Shown: positions 22,857 to 39,388 of the stretch, piece after piece | Layout of the letters: every line of letters begins with the position of its first letter | Position numbering within the stretch: position 1 is the first letter of the stretch | From: Dryas octopetala | Lineage: Eukaryota > Streptophyta > Magnoliopsida > Rosales > Rosaceae | DNA length: 64,000 bases | Assembly: GCA_963921425.1 (NCBI GenBank) | Contig: OY992835.1 | Coordinates: 26,239,322-26,303,321 of the forward strand | Reading direction: 5' to 3' | Notes under the pieces: generated by a model | Databases searched by the model: none | Seen by the model: the letters and a program-made list of their open reading frames with translations, nothing else | What the model was told of the DNA's origin: nothing | Position numbers and translations under genes: made by a program

Positions 22857-25800
22857 CCTTCCTTCCTTACCATTCAATCCACAACTTTCCAAGGAATTAA
22901 AATCGAAAACAGAAAACTTTCCGAGAAAAAAAAAAACAAAAACAAAAACAAAAAGGAGCTAGCTTCGCATTTATATGTCTCACTCTCTCTCTCTCTCTCT
23001 CTCTGCAAGACCTATGTCCTGGATTTGAATCTAACAAAATCTGACTCACAAATCCAACATCTTTGGAGGAGAATCTGATAAACCTACATGAATGAAACCA
23101 GATCGCTGAGTAGATCTTAGTAGATTCAAGGCTATCTACGAAGCGAACACTCCTCAAAGAAAATGATAAAACTTTTTGGATTGAAAATTTTGTTTGACAT
23201 CCCTTTCACTTGAGCTCAGATCTGCAGTGAAAGATGGATGCAGAAAAAGGAGAGAAAATAAAGGAAAATATTTTTGTTTTGGTTCAGACTTGAGAGTGAT
23301 CATCTTGAAATCAAAAAGTGATGATTACAGCGTCGGAAAATAGATGAAATATTTTCATAGATCTCTGAGAAGTCAGAATCTATAATTTCCTGAAATAGAA
23401 ATTATTAACTAAATCGAAATCTTATGATTCTAAAAAGAGAGAGCGAGTGAGAGCAACCACAGGCACAGAGGCTCTCTAGTGTCCTGTGTGTGGTTTCTGT
23501 GTTTCACACAAAGACATGAGTTGTTATGAGTGGTTGATGAATCATGAATTCATGACACAACCCAACCTCAACCTCAAACTCAACCTAAGGCTCCATCTAA
23601 GCCTCTAAATCTGATGATGAGATGAGAGTCTGAGTCACTGAGTCAGAGAAAGAGAAGCAGCAATGCAATGCTGAATGCTGATAATGCCTTCACTCTTCAC
23701 TCTTGAGCCAACCAAAACCAACCAACCACGTTTCCTGCTTGGCTTACTCATTCTAACCCTGGTTTGGTTAGTTGGGGGGTGGGGTTTCGTATCCAACGGT
23801 CCAACATGACTTGGTGGAAAACGAAGCAAATCTGGACCGTCCAATGAGTGACCATGCATGTGTCCTTATCACTGCTTCCGAAGCGAAGAGGCCTCTCTGC
23901 CAAAGTCTTTACTAAAGAGATCAGTGATGGACTGACTGTCAAGGATAGGAAATGATATTCGTTTGGTGTCAAATTACCAAAATGCCAAGTCATAGATAAG
24001 ATTGGTGAATTGCTCTTTCTAGGACTGCGAGTATACCCAACTCGCTCCCTCTGGCAACGACATCCCCATGTGAGGGCATCGTTGAACCCTTGTCAGAAGC
24101 GTGTGCAATTTTGGGAGCGAGTATTACATTTCTACACTCCCGCAGGTACCCAGTTCAAATTTCTTCTAGAATCAAAGCTTTATCTTTATGCGTCAGAAAA
24201 TATTGGTTTCCAATTTTTTCTCTTGGGTCTGGTTTCGTATGGTATTTACTATTACTATTTATAGGCTTATAGGATAGTGTTTTATTTGATTTTTTGCTTC
24301 TGTCGTGGCTGTGTCACTGTGTGACAGTGTGGTATGCGGATAAATAACTGAGCAATGATCAAAGATGGATGATGGGGTTGGTTTTTACTTGTTTGAATGA
24401 TTAAGGAATTCAGTAACATAGCGCCATAGCGGTAGTAGTCAAAAGAAAAGAAAAAAAAGGGGGAAAATGATTTTGACAAAATCTAAGACTGCTTTAAATG
24501 CGTCGTCGATATACATACGCTACAGTCGCAGAAGTCATAATTTGCATTTGCATTTCGCAATGATGATCTGGTTCAGTGTGTTATGGTGCACCGTACGTGT
24601 TTTAATAGTCCCACGTAATTGGTTGCGTCACTTGCTTTTCTTGTTGGTGAGGTGTTTGGGACCGTACACAGTACACAGTACAGTGGCATCTGGAATATTA
24701 ATATGTATGGGACTCTTAATTGTTTCAGCACGAGGATTCTTCATTCTTGGGTAATAATGCAACAAACTCAACCACACTACCATTGCATTTCCCCTTAATA
24801 TTTATTAACAGGACAATGCCACCATGCCAGTGCCAATATTCTTCAGCTTGAATAATTAGAGATTTTAAAAGAAACAAAAATTAAATTAGTTGAGGTATCC
24901 AATTCGATAACTACTCAAAGAGAAAACAAGTAGAGCAATGGGTATATATGTTTATGGTAAATTTGGAATAAGATAATTTAATCAAATTGGTGAATAGTTT
25001 TCAAATTTGTTAATCTTTTGTAAAGATGATTTTCAACGAATACTTAAAATGTAAATAATTTTGATCATTAAAATATAATATGAAGTAAGTTTTACAAAAA
25101 ATTTCTTATTTACTTTTAAATCAAAGAATCTTCTATAAACAAGATTGATATACATATATATATATGTTTGGTCCTTAAATTTTGTGAGATCAATGAAGTA
25201 GCTTATATCCTTAATACTCTTTATCAAATATTTTGATAATTTTGGTGAAAAATCCAATCAGAAGTAGCCAAAATTAATTTGATTGGTTTAAGGCAAATGT
25301 CCTTTTGTTCAATTATGCATGTTTACTTGTTCTTGAAATTAATTAGATACATTTGGGAATTGGGATGCAAGTGGTGTTGTGATGTGTGAAACCTTTTTCA
25401 GTTTTGTCGGCACTCCAGTTGAAGAATTGAAATGCATTTTCCCTTTCCAATTACATTCTAAACAAGTAAACATGCCATGCTTACTGAACAAATAAAATAG
25501 TAATTGATTGCTTTATTACACTATAAAGTTAGTTACAGACTTCCAGTTATAGATTACGTAATTTAAACCCAATACTTGAAATAGATTTCATGCGGAATTG
25601 CTGAAACATGTAGGAGGCTAGTTGGGGAAGTAAAAGAGATTTTAGCGAGAACCATATTATATGAAGTTTATTGTTTATGACTAGATTGGTTGGGACTACT
25701 GTAGCCATCATTAAATCACTTTTGACTTAAGGAGGCCCAAATGCCACCATGAGCTTGTGGATGATTCATATAGGAGTAGGAGTGTAGGACTAGCAATTAA

Positions 25801-28800
25801 TAAACCCTATAATAGTACTATAGCTTTACGGTGAAAATTAATTAAATTGTGGGTAGCTAGTAGTAGTGGTGGTGGCTGAAAAAATAAAAATGTTGCGTGG
25901 CATGTTAAGGAATAAAAAAACCTCCAATCATTGTTTGAATTATGCACTGCGAAATGTGAAGTGTGATTGTGTGAAGGGGGGGGGGCGGGTCAAATATTCA
26001 TGCCAAATGATGGGATGCGTGTTAGTGGTTGTTTTCCAAATTTTATCTACTTTGGTTGAATTTTGTCCAACTGATGACCATGTGATGGTGGGTGGGGGTG
26101 TACCCTTTTTCCTTTTCCTTTTTGTGACTACTTGTTAATTGTTATCCATTTATAATTGCTCTTATAGGCTTATAGCATGCAGTTAGCTAATATTATTGGT
26201 CAGTGATGTAACGCAGGTCACCACTCACAACTCATCAGAGCTGTATGTAATGTAATACGTACTATTCGGATTTTACAAATTTGAATTCTCTATTTGTGTA
26301 CAAATAATATTGGCGATGAGCTTAATGTACATTTTTCTACCAATCAATACCACATCTACTGGTCACTTAATCTGCTTAAGAAAAATGAGAATACATGCGT
26401 ACATGTACATGTGGAACAAATTAATGAAAATGGTTTTGGTTTAGGATTATATTATGTTATATAATTAGGATGATCGATGAGTAGAAACTAGCTAGAAAGT
26501 ATTTTTAGTGCTAGACTGGCAATTTGTCTGGCATTAGCCTACTGCCCATATAAATCAACAACCAAACCAATACGTAATACAGCATGACGTACTTTAATTG
26601 AATAACCTAATGAGAGGATCGATCGTAATTTGCATTTCAAAAGGGGGAGTGGTTAGCCCAAAAGCGTGATAATTAAATATAAGTATACACTGGCCCACTT
26701 GCATATAATTACAAAGGTACTCTAGCTAGCTAGGATCAGAAGAATATATTTATATATATAATTGAAGGTGAAAGACTGAAAGGCATCAGCTAGCAAATGA
26801 AATTATTTGTTCTTCTTCTTTAATACATGTCATGATCATTTCCATCTTCCTAATTCCTATGCTAGCTGCTTAGTTCATTCATTAACTAGAATTGCATTAA
26901 TTTTTGGCCCGGAATTAGTTAGAGTTAAGGAGGAGAGAGGGTGTATCATGTGTGTGCATGTAAATTTCATGTTTTGCAGACTTGCAGTCCTTCAAATGAA
27001 ACAAAATTTTGGTAGCCAAAGAAAAGAAGTGGTAACCAAATTTGAGGTTGATGAGGCCCATCAAGGCATGCGAATATGCGATGCGATATCATAACACATG
27101 CATGGAGGTGGAGGTGGAGATGAAGGTGGAGCTGCACCGTAAGGCTGAAAGCAATTGAGATGAAGCAAGCATATAATTTAATGATGTCTAAAATTAAACT
27201 GGTCCCAATTTTGAATTGTTAGTGTCATCCCACTCTGGTAGTCCTAGTCTGGTGCCTTGCAGTTGCTACTCCCCAATCAGTAATCCAAAATAAACAAGAC
27301 AATATATGATATGGCCATATGGGAGTATGGGACCTATGGGTCGTGGTCTGGTCTCCAAACAAAATAATAAGACAAGGGTCAACCTAGCAAAGTAATAAAG
27401 GAGGGAATGGAAATATAAGGACCACTTCCATAGTTACATATCAGTATATCACAACACAACTGTTATGCTGATGTCAGCTCCCCTTCTTTGACGACAACCA
27501 AACAAGGAATATATAAGAAGAATTACCAACCTCGTAGACTAGTAGGAGTCCTCCCCTCCTCCTAGTCCTAGACTCCTAGGCTATGCAATCTATCATATCA
27601 TCTATGGCGCTCATGCATATATGTCAGAACTCACAACAGATGGTCCAGTCCAGTCCTGCTGTAGAATGTAGATTTAATTTGGAACCATACACTGATACAC
27701 ATATATGATAGTATGATATACAAATATATATATATATATTTTTTTTAAAAAGCCCAGCATAACCAAATCATATAACGTGCGATTTGAATACATGATGCTC
27801 TTGGTGGTCAACATAACCAAATCGAGATTCAGGCTTTTAACTTTTATAAATAGAAGCAACAATACTCATGTAGTCTGTAGCAGGAGCACTACTATAATGG
27901 CTGAGGTTTTTATTAGGTTCATGAGGCATTGAGTGAAATGATTGAGAAGAGAATAAGAAAAAAGGGACATGGAAATAGGTGCAAACTGGGAACACCAGAT
28001 CAAGCAAACCCAAATAGTATGTATGTATGATATGTGGTTACATGTGCATGCATATAACTTGCTATTAATATTAATTTCAAATACGGGTTATTATATATGC
28101 AGGTAGGATATGGGCTTTCCTGAAATTCCATGAAAGAGCAGGGTGGACTAAGAAGCTGATAAGGTTGTATGTGCTTATTATATATTTGTGAGAGCGAGAT
28201 TATGATTTATGGACCCTGGGCTTGTTCACTAGAGTACAGACCCAAGTCTATTTAGTCACCTTAGGACGGATATGGATGCCCGACAACCATGACCTAAAAC
28301 AGCATACAAATTAAGAAAAGAACCTGCTGTAGACAAGCCCCGCCCACCCGGGTGCGGTGGCCACCGGCCAATCCAAATATCCAATACTTAATCCAACTCA
28401 GCTCAACCAGCGTGTAATGTACTAATGTGTAAGTATGAACAATGATACCAGTGGGAAAAAAAAACCAACAATATTCTATCCCATGAGATGACAATGGTAG
28501 ATTAGATACACCTGGAAACATCTCAACGGACCCGAGCGACAATGTGGAGATCAGGGAATGCTCAAGGAAATTCCAAAATACTAGTAAAATACCCAACATT
28601 CAAGAAAACTAGAAGGCCAACAAGTCAAAAACAGTGAGGCTTCTTGTTAGGTTCTGTTAGCAGTAGATGACCAGATCTAATACCAATTACGCATCAAAAT
28701 GTGAACACATTTAGGAACAATAGCAATGTTATTCAATCACAAATCATCATCATAGTCATTAGCCAATGTGTATGCAGAGATTAGGTATAGTGTATAGTAA

Positions 28801-30462
28801 TGAACTGAATTCTTTACAACAGAGTCATAAACCTCTCTGTTACCCCCAACAAATTGGAGCCTACTAGATACGCATACCCTGATTACGACCATACAGCAAC
28901 AAAACTATAAAATGCATTTTCCCAAGCATTCATTAGGTGACCTTCACCATTAAGGACGAGTGACTTGAGAAGCATAAATCCATGTTTCAGCTGTTTCAAA
29001 TTTTCACAAAGTCAATGGAATTAAGATAGCTTTTTAAATCACATCTTAAAGCACGCTTCCAGCTGCTAACAAATAACATTGAGGTATTTCAGATCTAGAT
29101 TGGCCAAATATTGAGTAGGTGATAGGCTATAGGCAACAAATTTTATAATCTACAAGCACGCACAGACACACAAAACTAAAATTTGGACAAATTGAAATTG
29201 AAATATAAGAGTAAATTTAAATGTAAAAAGGTTATAGATTACGACAATATCCCTCCTTAACATGTCTTTTCCAGTTTAAAACCAACTTTTTGTGACATCA
29301 CATGAATAGAAGTCTTAAAGGAGCATATTGTTATCTAACCATATCATACAATATCACATAGCATAACTAGTCAATCATCTGGCATTAGGAAAGGGAACTT
29401 TGGTCCCACAGAAAATCGAAGTAGAATATGCAAAAGTAAACCAAGATCCATTATCATTCAACAGAATCATCACATCAGGAACATTGTGGCTTCCAACACC
29501 CGAAAGGCGCCAAACCTCTCCATGGAAACTCAAAGCAACACAAAATATTTACTCAATCAAACCAAGGTCAATAAAACTCTAATGAAATGGTCTTGATAAG
29601 AATTGGGAGGTATTCTTCTACTAAGCAACATGCCTAGGTCACAACAGTCAGTTTGGTAGAAGAAAGCGATGTTTTTTCAAAATGGTGTTGCAAAATGGCC
29701 ATTTAAAGAATCACTTTCTTTCCCTATAGCTCTGAGTAGAAGAATCTTCTCCCTTTTACCTCCTAGAGGAGATCTCACTATTTTTACTTCTGGGTTGATG
29801 TATCATAACCAGGCCTGTGGAAATAGGAGAATTTACTACCAGGACATCCCCATAGGGACTTGAGAAGTTGTCACTTACCACTACAGAAAGGAAAGGGATG
29901 TATTTATGCTTAGCCTAGTCAAATGGAAGCAAATTCCCTTTCTCTAAAAAAGAAAAAAGGTCTTTGTTTCAAGAAGTTAGCATGTAAGCTTGCTCTCAAG
30001 CTTTTGTATTCCTAGCACAAGCCTAAAGTGCTAAAGGCATTGAAATCCACTATGGGTTTTTGTTAAATGGACAAAGCATTTTCGTTAACTTTCGGCTACT
30101 TCACAGTGTCATAATTTTTCAACTTGGCAATTTGAAGTCTCGGTCAACTTTGTGGTTAACCGATTTTCCCACCTTACTAGCCATCTACTACTCTACTTTG
30201 TTCATGAAAAGCATTACATATACACACATTGCAAAACTGGACACAGAAAGAAAACTTGAAGATAAAAAATACCCAGGTGAATGATGAATCCAATAAGGAG
30301 GGTAGATACTTAGAGATTGAGTTACATATCACCTATTCACAGCCTTAGCCGCATTGCGTTCGCAAAGAGCACTTAATCATCATAACCTCATCACAAGCAC
30401 TAATACTAATTTCCGAAACATAATATGTCAAATGTTGCTAATTCTGGTTTTACTGACCTTCC
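22857..30462. other. 7.6-kb gene-poor region
   Basis: The left few hundred bases are the AFB2 leader and promoter. Beyond that I find no gene: open frames (24467-24754, 26807-27094, 28294-28599 among others) lack family signatures and have shifting composition. Noted items are a hairpin-like 10-bp inverted repeat at 24040-24122, a G-run near 25978-25987 and a GGTGGAG purine repeat near 27102-27135. The right end presumably carries the 3' UTR of the CHZ1-like gene. An unrecognised non-coding RNA cannot be excluded. Confidence 0.5.
22983..23004 (+). repeat. CT microsatellite in the probable AFB2 leader
   Basis: Eleven CT units on the plus strand, that is GA on the transcript strand, 127-148 bp upstream of the AFB2 ATG. 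GA/CT tracts in 5' UTRs are common in plants. Confidence 0.9.
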
Positions 30463-31044
30463 TCAACTCAGAGCATCGTTATCATCACTGTCATCATCTT
30501 CGTCGTTTCCAATATCATTCGAAATGTAAACCCCAGGCTGAACCTGCCGTCTCCGAGTCCTCGAAGGAAGAATATTATCCAAATCCACCTCCGCAAGAGG
30601 ATCATCCGATAAATCACTGTCTTCATCTTCGAATTCGCTTCCGCCATCGCTCGAATCGTCCTCGCTATCCTCATCATCTTCTTCGATCAGCTTCCCTTTG
30701 CCCTTGTCATCTCTCATAATCCCCTTTCCCTTGCGATCCACCTTGGCCTTCCCATTAGACTTTTCACCGTCTTCATTCTCGTCGTCGTCTTCGTAATCTT
30801 CTTCGTCGTCTTCGTCATCGGGCTCTACATTGGATTCAAATTGATCATTTTTCTCTTCGGCGATTGGGGAATTGTTGTCCAAATTTTCTGGGTTTTGAGC
30901 TTTTCCTTCGGCAGGCGAAGACTTGTTACCGGAAACTTCAAGCTTCTTGGTTTTGTTGGGGTATTCGGCTTGGTCTTCGCAGCTGAGATCGGGTTTACGC
31001 TTCGCGTGCAATATGGGTTCTTCTTGGTTCTTGGTTTCGGCCAT
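30463..31044 (-). CDS. Acidic protein with CHZ motif, H2A.Z chaperone-like (CHZ1/HIRIP3 type)
   Basis: A single exon encodes 193 residues, start codon at 31044. The protein is highly acidic: Asp/Glu runs at about residues 75-95 and 120-147 and at the C-terminus (NDEDDDSDDNDALS), separated by a Lys/Gly-rich stretch (KAKVDRKGKGIMRDDKGKGK). Near the C-terminus lies DPLAEVDLDNILPSRTRRR (about 148-166), which resembles the CHZ motif of yeast Chz1 and HIRIP3, where a DxxNI(I/L)xxxRTR core contacts the H2A.Z-H2B dimer. A nuclear histone-chaperone role is inferred from this motif and the acidic tracts. The N-terminal half is low complexity and carries a possible NLS (NKTKKLE). Intronless in the coding part. 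Confidence 0.72.
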   Translation of the reverse strand: MAETKNQEEPILHAKRKPDLSCEDQAEYPNKTKKLEVSGNKSSPAEGKAQNPENLDNNSPIAEEKNDQFESNVEPDDEDDEEDYEDDDENEDGEKSNGKAKVDRKGKGIMRDDKGKGKLIEEDDEDSEDDSSDGGSEFEDEDSDLSDDPLAEVDLDNILPSRTRRRQVQPGVYISNDIGNDEDDDSDDNDALS

Positions 31045-32786
31045 GAATGCGCTGCAAAAGGACTTTGGTTTAGTGTGAGAGTGACAGAGAGAAGGAGAGA
31101 TTGGGATGATGGGTTAGGGTTTTACTAGGAATAGGGAGGACCTCAATTCGTGGGAGAGTAGGTCTGCGACTTCACCGTATTCATTTCGGTTTTAATAACT
31201 CCAACTTCCTTAGGGCTTTGGCCCGTTAGCGGCAAATTCCCAATACACAATTCTATTTTAATTTGGGCAAATTTTTTTTTTTGGCCACTCATTTTATTTT
31301 ATTTCTTAAATTCCCTATATTATGATAAATCTTTGAAGCTCTAAAGAACCAAAATTTGGGTTTCATACTTAAAAAGTGCAAATCAAATTCGAATAAAAAA
31401 TCAAATATAATAACTATATTCAACCAGTCATTCCAACTAGGTCATATACCTTTATCATGATACATACTAACAACATATATATTTAGTGTGGACGATGTAT
31501 CATAAGATTTATATGTATTTACTATTAGAAATTATCTATACATGCATGAGAGATGTCTTAAAATCATTTCTCTCATCATTTTCTAGACATGAACAGAAAA
31601 TTGCAAGATCTTTATACTCTACTTAAAATCCAAGAGCATGACTATGTAATTATATTTTGATGTCATTTGACAATATTTAACATATTGCATATGATATATT
31701 ATTTTTAATTAATCAACTCTTGTTCATAAGTTTTAAACTCATATCCTCCTCTTGATAAAAAAGAAATTGAATCTCATTCACAAGACTAACTGGTCATTAA
31801 TAATAAGAGAAAAACTTTCCTGCAACATAGATAAGACTAATTTTGGTATCCCAATTCAATAATATAATGACATTTATGCTCTTAAACTTCATCACATAAA
31901 GATTTTTATAATTTCAAAAATTAACACTCAGAATGTTAAGTCAGTTCATATCACTATTATAGATAAATTTTTTTCTTAACAACAATATATATATTCACGT
32001 CCTATTAAAATATATACTCATTATACTTACAAGAATTAGGTATAATTTTTTTAAAAAAATATATATAACTTAATTCAAGCAATATGCCAATATCTTATTT
32101 AAAGATTGGTATAACTTATTAGTGAAAGCTATTTAATAGTGTAACCAAAAAGCTATTAGATAGTATTTTTATTTATATTTTTTGGTTAAGATTAACAGAA
32201 TTTTTTTTTTTGTTACATAGGGGGTTTTCACAGTACTCTTTGTTTTTTTGGCCTGGAAAGATTCACAGTACTTTTTAAAGTCATTTTCACAATAAGAATT
32301 CTTTATTTAGTTACCAAAAAGGCAAAAACTAAATAGTTTAGTTTTTGTTTTCTTAGAAAAAAAAGGCTTTCACGTAATCATAAATTCATAATACCCAAAA
32401 AATAGTATCATCTGTTGGCGGTTTCGAATGGCCTGGAAAGCATACCAAAAAAAAAAAAAAGCCTGGAAAGTGTATAATATAATTTTCATAATTTGATATG
32501 GCCTGTAAATTTCCGCCAGCGCGATCCCAGTCATTGAATCCAGAAAGTGGGAAACCAAAAACAGATTGGCCGAGGACGACCCTCCAAACTCCTCTCATCC
32601 TCTCCATCTGACCCATCACACGGGTCAACCCGACTCGGATATCGGATCTACGGCATCTCTTGGATCTGCAAGCCACCCACCTCAAACCCTGAAACTCCTC
32701 CTCAAAACCACCCACAACTCCCAAATTCCAGATCGAGTTATCGTTGCTGAGCTCCTGACAGTTAAACGACGTGGTTTTGGATCAAA
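31045..32786. other. Shared upstream region of CHZ1-like (-) and LCB2 (+) genes
   Basis: Divergent promoters with AT-rich DNA between. The motif GGCCTGGAAAG recurs three times at 32250-32470, once cut by a poly-A run. No additional gene seen. The 32540-32786 stretch is probably LCB2 5' leader. Confidence 0.5.
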
Positions 32787-35985
<3,199 letters not shown>

Positions 35986-37614
35986 TCAGAGGGATGTTTA
36001 GCCTTGAATTGTCATTTGCAAGCCATAAGAGGTTGGGGAAGCTGGACTACGAGTTTGGGATAAATGATCTCGTAGGTAGTTGCCTTGTGATTTAACTTCT
36101 GGATTCATCTGACATCTGCTCCTACTTGTAATATGTCGTCTTCTCTATATCAAGGTCCTGTACCTTGCATCGATCTATATCAAGGTCATCCGTGGTCGAT
36201 TTGTCCTCAATCGGAGGAGATAGTATTTTATTTATTTTTAATATAGTTTTATTTAAAATTGACTTTCATTTTTTCTTTTAATCGGTTGTACAAATGTAGC
36301 TTGTTAGTTTGTGCTATTTATTATTAAGAATTGGACCTTTCTTCTGAGGGTTATAATCGTGTTGTATTAATTAGGGAATAAGTAGTTCTCTGTTGAGGAA
36401 TTTTGTCTTTATGCTGAGTATATAGCGACGCTTTTCAAATCAACGTGCTGCGGTCTGCTTCGATCTCCTCGCTTTTTTCTCTAAGCCTTATCACTCGTTC
36501 TTGTACTCCGAGGAACGTTTGATATTGAATGGACTCGAGCCGCATGGAAGTTTAGTATGATAAATGCAAATGGCCAACTGAATATCTAAACAATTCTAAC
36601 CAAATAGACTGATGCCCTCTCGTATCGGTTATGGCTTCCGTTTGGTTTGTGGAATTTATTTCTTACAAAAAGGGAATGTAAGATTTCATTTATGTGTGTG
36701 GTAACGCTGGGAAAGTAAGCAGGAAATATTTTTTAATTTTAATTTTCATGTTTGATTTGTGCAGAAATAAGAAATAAAACTGATTTAGTTTTTTAATTAT
36801 ATCATCATCTATTATATAGCAAAAAAAAAAAAAAAAAAAAACAGTATTTGGATAGAGTTGGTATTTTTAAATATTACAAGAGATAAAATGGTCTCGAAAA
36901 ATTATCATTAATGTTTTATCATGAAAGAAAAATCAAATCTAAATCGAAAGGAAGGATACATTTTCCTTCTTTTGAGACATCATATTCCCATAAGCCAAGA
37001 AATGATTTCCCATGTCTATATTTACTAAACATAAAAATTAAATTATTTATCTATTTCCAAGCTATCAAAAGTTCAAAACTTGAACTACACATTCGATCCC
37101 GTACTGCGCATTACAGAAACAGGAATAAACTCCTTTCTTTCTTTTTTTCTTAGAGAAAATCATTTATGTTATTAACTTATTATATATGAGTCTCTGAACT
37201 CAGCTAGTAGTACTTGATTTTACTCAAGAATTTAGAGAATTGGAGTTGAGACTTGACTACTTGAGAGATACTAATTATTAATTAACTTCATTTATTGCCC
37301 CACAAGGCCACAAGCACCTTTGCAGTTTGCATGCTGTCCACGTGGCAGCGGAAGCTGACTTGCTGAGGTTAGAAAAAGAAAGGAGTTTGCTTTTGTCACA
37401 GTTTTAGTGCAATTCCCTTTTTTTCTTATTCGAATGGGGTTTATGTTAGTGCAATTGTTTTCCTATCAATTTTATTTTTGGTGAATTCATTATATATTTG
37501 GATAATATATACAGTTAAAAACAAATTTAATTAATATCTTTGTTTATATGATATACATTTTAGTCTCAAATTATGTAGTGATGCCTTAGTAACTAATATG
37601 ATAAGTTAATAGGT
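35986..37614. other. Downstream region of LCB2, no gene seen
   Basis: The LCB2 3' UTR probably extends to about 36400. The rest is AT-rich, with a poly-A run at about 36821-36842. No coding or RNA gene recognised. Confidence 0.5.
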
Positions 37615-38075
37615 CCATTGACTTTAGGTACCAAATTATAATGTTTTTTCATTTCAACTACTAAAATATTTATGTAATTTTACTTTAGGTACAAAATTTC
37701 AGTTTATGTACCAACTTAAAAAAATATGGTTATATTAAACTGTGACTGTCTAATAGTCATAACTTTTTTATTGATTTATTTTTTTTTCAATATTTACAAG
37801 GCTTAAACTTTTATTTAGTCTTTAGGTTATAGGACTTCATCCCCCAAACCTAAATCAAAAGTATGAAACCTTTAAAAATTTTGATTTTTTATAAATTTTA
37901 AATAGTCACAACTGTGACTGTTCAACAGTTACAACGTACTGTATAACAAACTGATTTGTGACCTAATCCAAAATGTTTTACTCTAGGTTAGTACCTAAAC
38001 TAAAAAAAATTAGTGTCTTGCTGCTTTATTAAAAAACTATTGATATTTGGTATTTAATCTTAATTTTCTATAAGT
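37615..38075 (+). repeat. Dispersed repeat, copy A (left of FUS3)
   Basis: About 430-460 bp that matches 42640-43060 in reverse orientation. Shared landmarks in order include CAGTTTATGTA, GCTTAAACTTT, TTTTAGGTTATA-like sequence, CTAAATCAAAA, CAAAATGTTTT then CTCTAGGTTAGTA, and TGATATTTG. AT-rich, no coding potential; probably a non-autonomous transposable element. Ends were set by eye and no target duplication was identified. Confidence 0.75.
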
Positions 38076-38601
38076 TAATTAGTAATTAATGGTATTGAAT
38101 GATAATCATACGAATTCTAACTATAAGTACGAGATTATCAAGAATTGTTCAAAATTAGTGATGCTGGATGGTGCAAAATTATTATTTAGTTGTGGATTTT
38201 AAAAATGATATGAGAATTACATAATTGTTGTGTAAAGCTTGAGATAGATGAGGCAAATGGTGTAAAAAGGAAAGTAGAAGAAAATTAAAGAAACGTAATC
38301 TAGAAAAGAAAAGAAAAGGTGATGTAATTGAATGATCCGCAGGTAAATGAGGCGAGAAAATCTGAATGAGATCCGTAGCGTAGGATTTGGAATCAGAAAT
38401 TCGAAAATCCATGAAGCAGGTGAAACCTCATGACAGTCAAACGTAGATTAAAGCATTTAGTCCATGTGTACCAAAAGTTGACGGTATGAGTAGTACACCC
38501 AAGAATCTCTTGGTTCCCACTACAATACGTAGAGCGCTGTCGTCGTCTCCTCCTGCATAGAGACGAGAGAGAGAGTAGTGGGGTAAGCTGGTTTTCATCA
38601 C

Positions 38602-38713
<112 letters not shown>

Positions 38714-38756
38714 TCGAATACCAATACATACGCCCAAATGCCATTGATTTCTGCTG

Positions 38757-38764
38757 CATGCATG
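38757..38764. promoter_or_regulatory. RY element CATGCATG
   Basis: A perfect palindromic RY core, 46 bp after the GA tract. RY elements are bound by the LEC2/ABI3/FUS3 B3 family itself, so this is a plausible cross- or auto-regulatory site. The assignment is by motif only. Confidence 0.5.
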
Positions 38765-39388
38765 GATTCAGAACTTTTTTAACACCTGGAGTGGTTCCGC
38801 TCAAGTCTGAAGGCAACTTTGCTACCTTCACCGTCCATCCGTCACTCGTGTCTTGGGCATTCTCTAACCACCCCTATCCTCCGCTCCACGCTTCTCAAAG
38901 CAGCTAACCCTATTCCTAACCATAGTTTGTAAGCAATACAAAAAACGAAAAGATCTGAGGCCACCCATGAATGCATATTGCACATTTGTCACCCAAACCA
39001 GGGGAGGCCTGCCCTCTATTGTAATCACACAAGATCCTAATTAAATCTCTTTTCTTTTTCTTCCATAATTAATGATTCCCGGCCATTATGGCCCATTGCA
39101 CAAATAAAGGTAACTACACACAATGAGAACAAAAAAGATGTAAAAGAAAGAGCAAGCTTTGGCCTGAGCACTGAATGCAGCTTGCACAAATGTCACTGTA
39201 AAACCACCAAAAAACCCAACCCAACGCTAGCTTGCTAAAAATAGAAAAAGGCAAAGCCATTTCGTGATTGCCGAGCGTCCATCAGTTGGTAGTTTGGATC
39301 TGCACAGCCACAGGGCACAGTCGTGCTCACAGAAACCCAAAGTGCTTTGGTTTGCTTATAGCAGTGCCCAAACCCAACCCTAATCATC

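Noticed and set aside
24020..24170. tRNA-derived SINE or tRNA gene at 24.0-24.2 kb
   Set aside because: GTTCAAAT is a weak B box and there is no A box or cloverleaf; only the inverted repeat is kept.
24467..24754. 95-codon plus-strand frame with hydrophobic segments
   Set aside because: Composition is that of translated AT-rich intergenic DNA, without a signature or splice partner.
27540..27595. Possible microRNA hairpin at TAGGAGTC...GACTCCTA
   Set aside because: Only 8 bp of perfect pairing, and no match to a known microRNA family.
28294..28599. 101-codon minus-strand frame in the gene-poor region
   Set aside because: Hydrophobic low-information sequence, no homologue recognised; a local GC-rich bit (28340-28370) does not form a tRNA.
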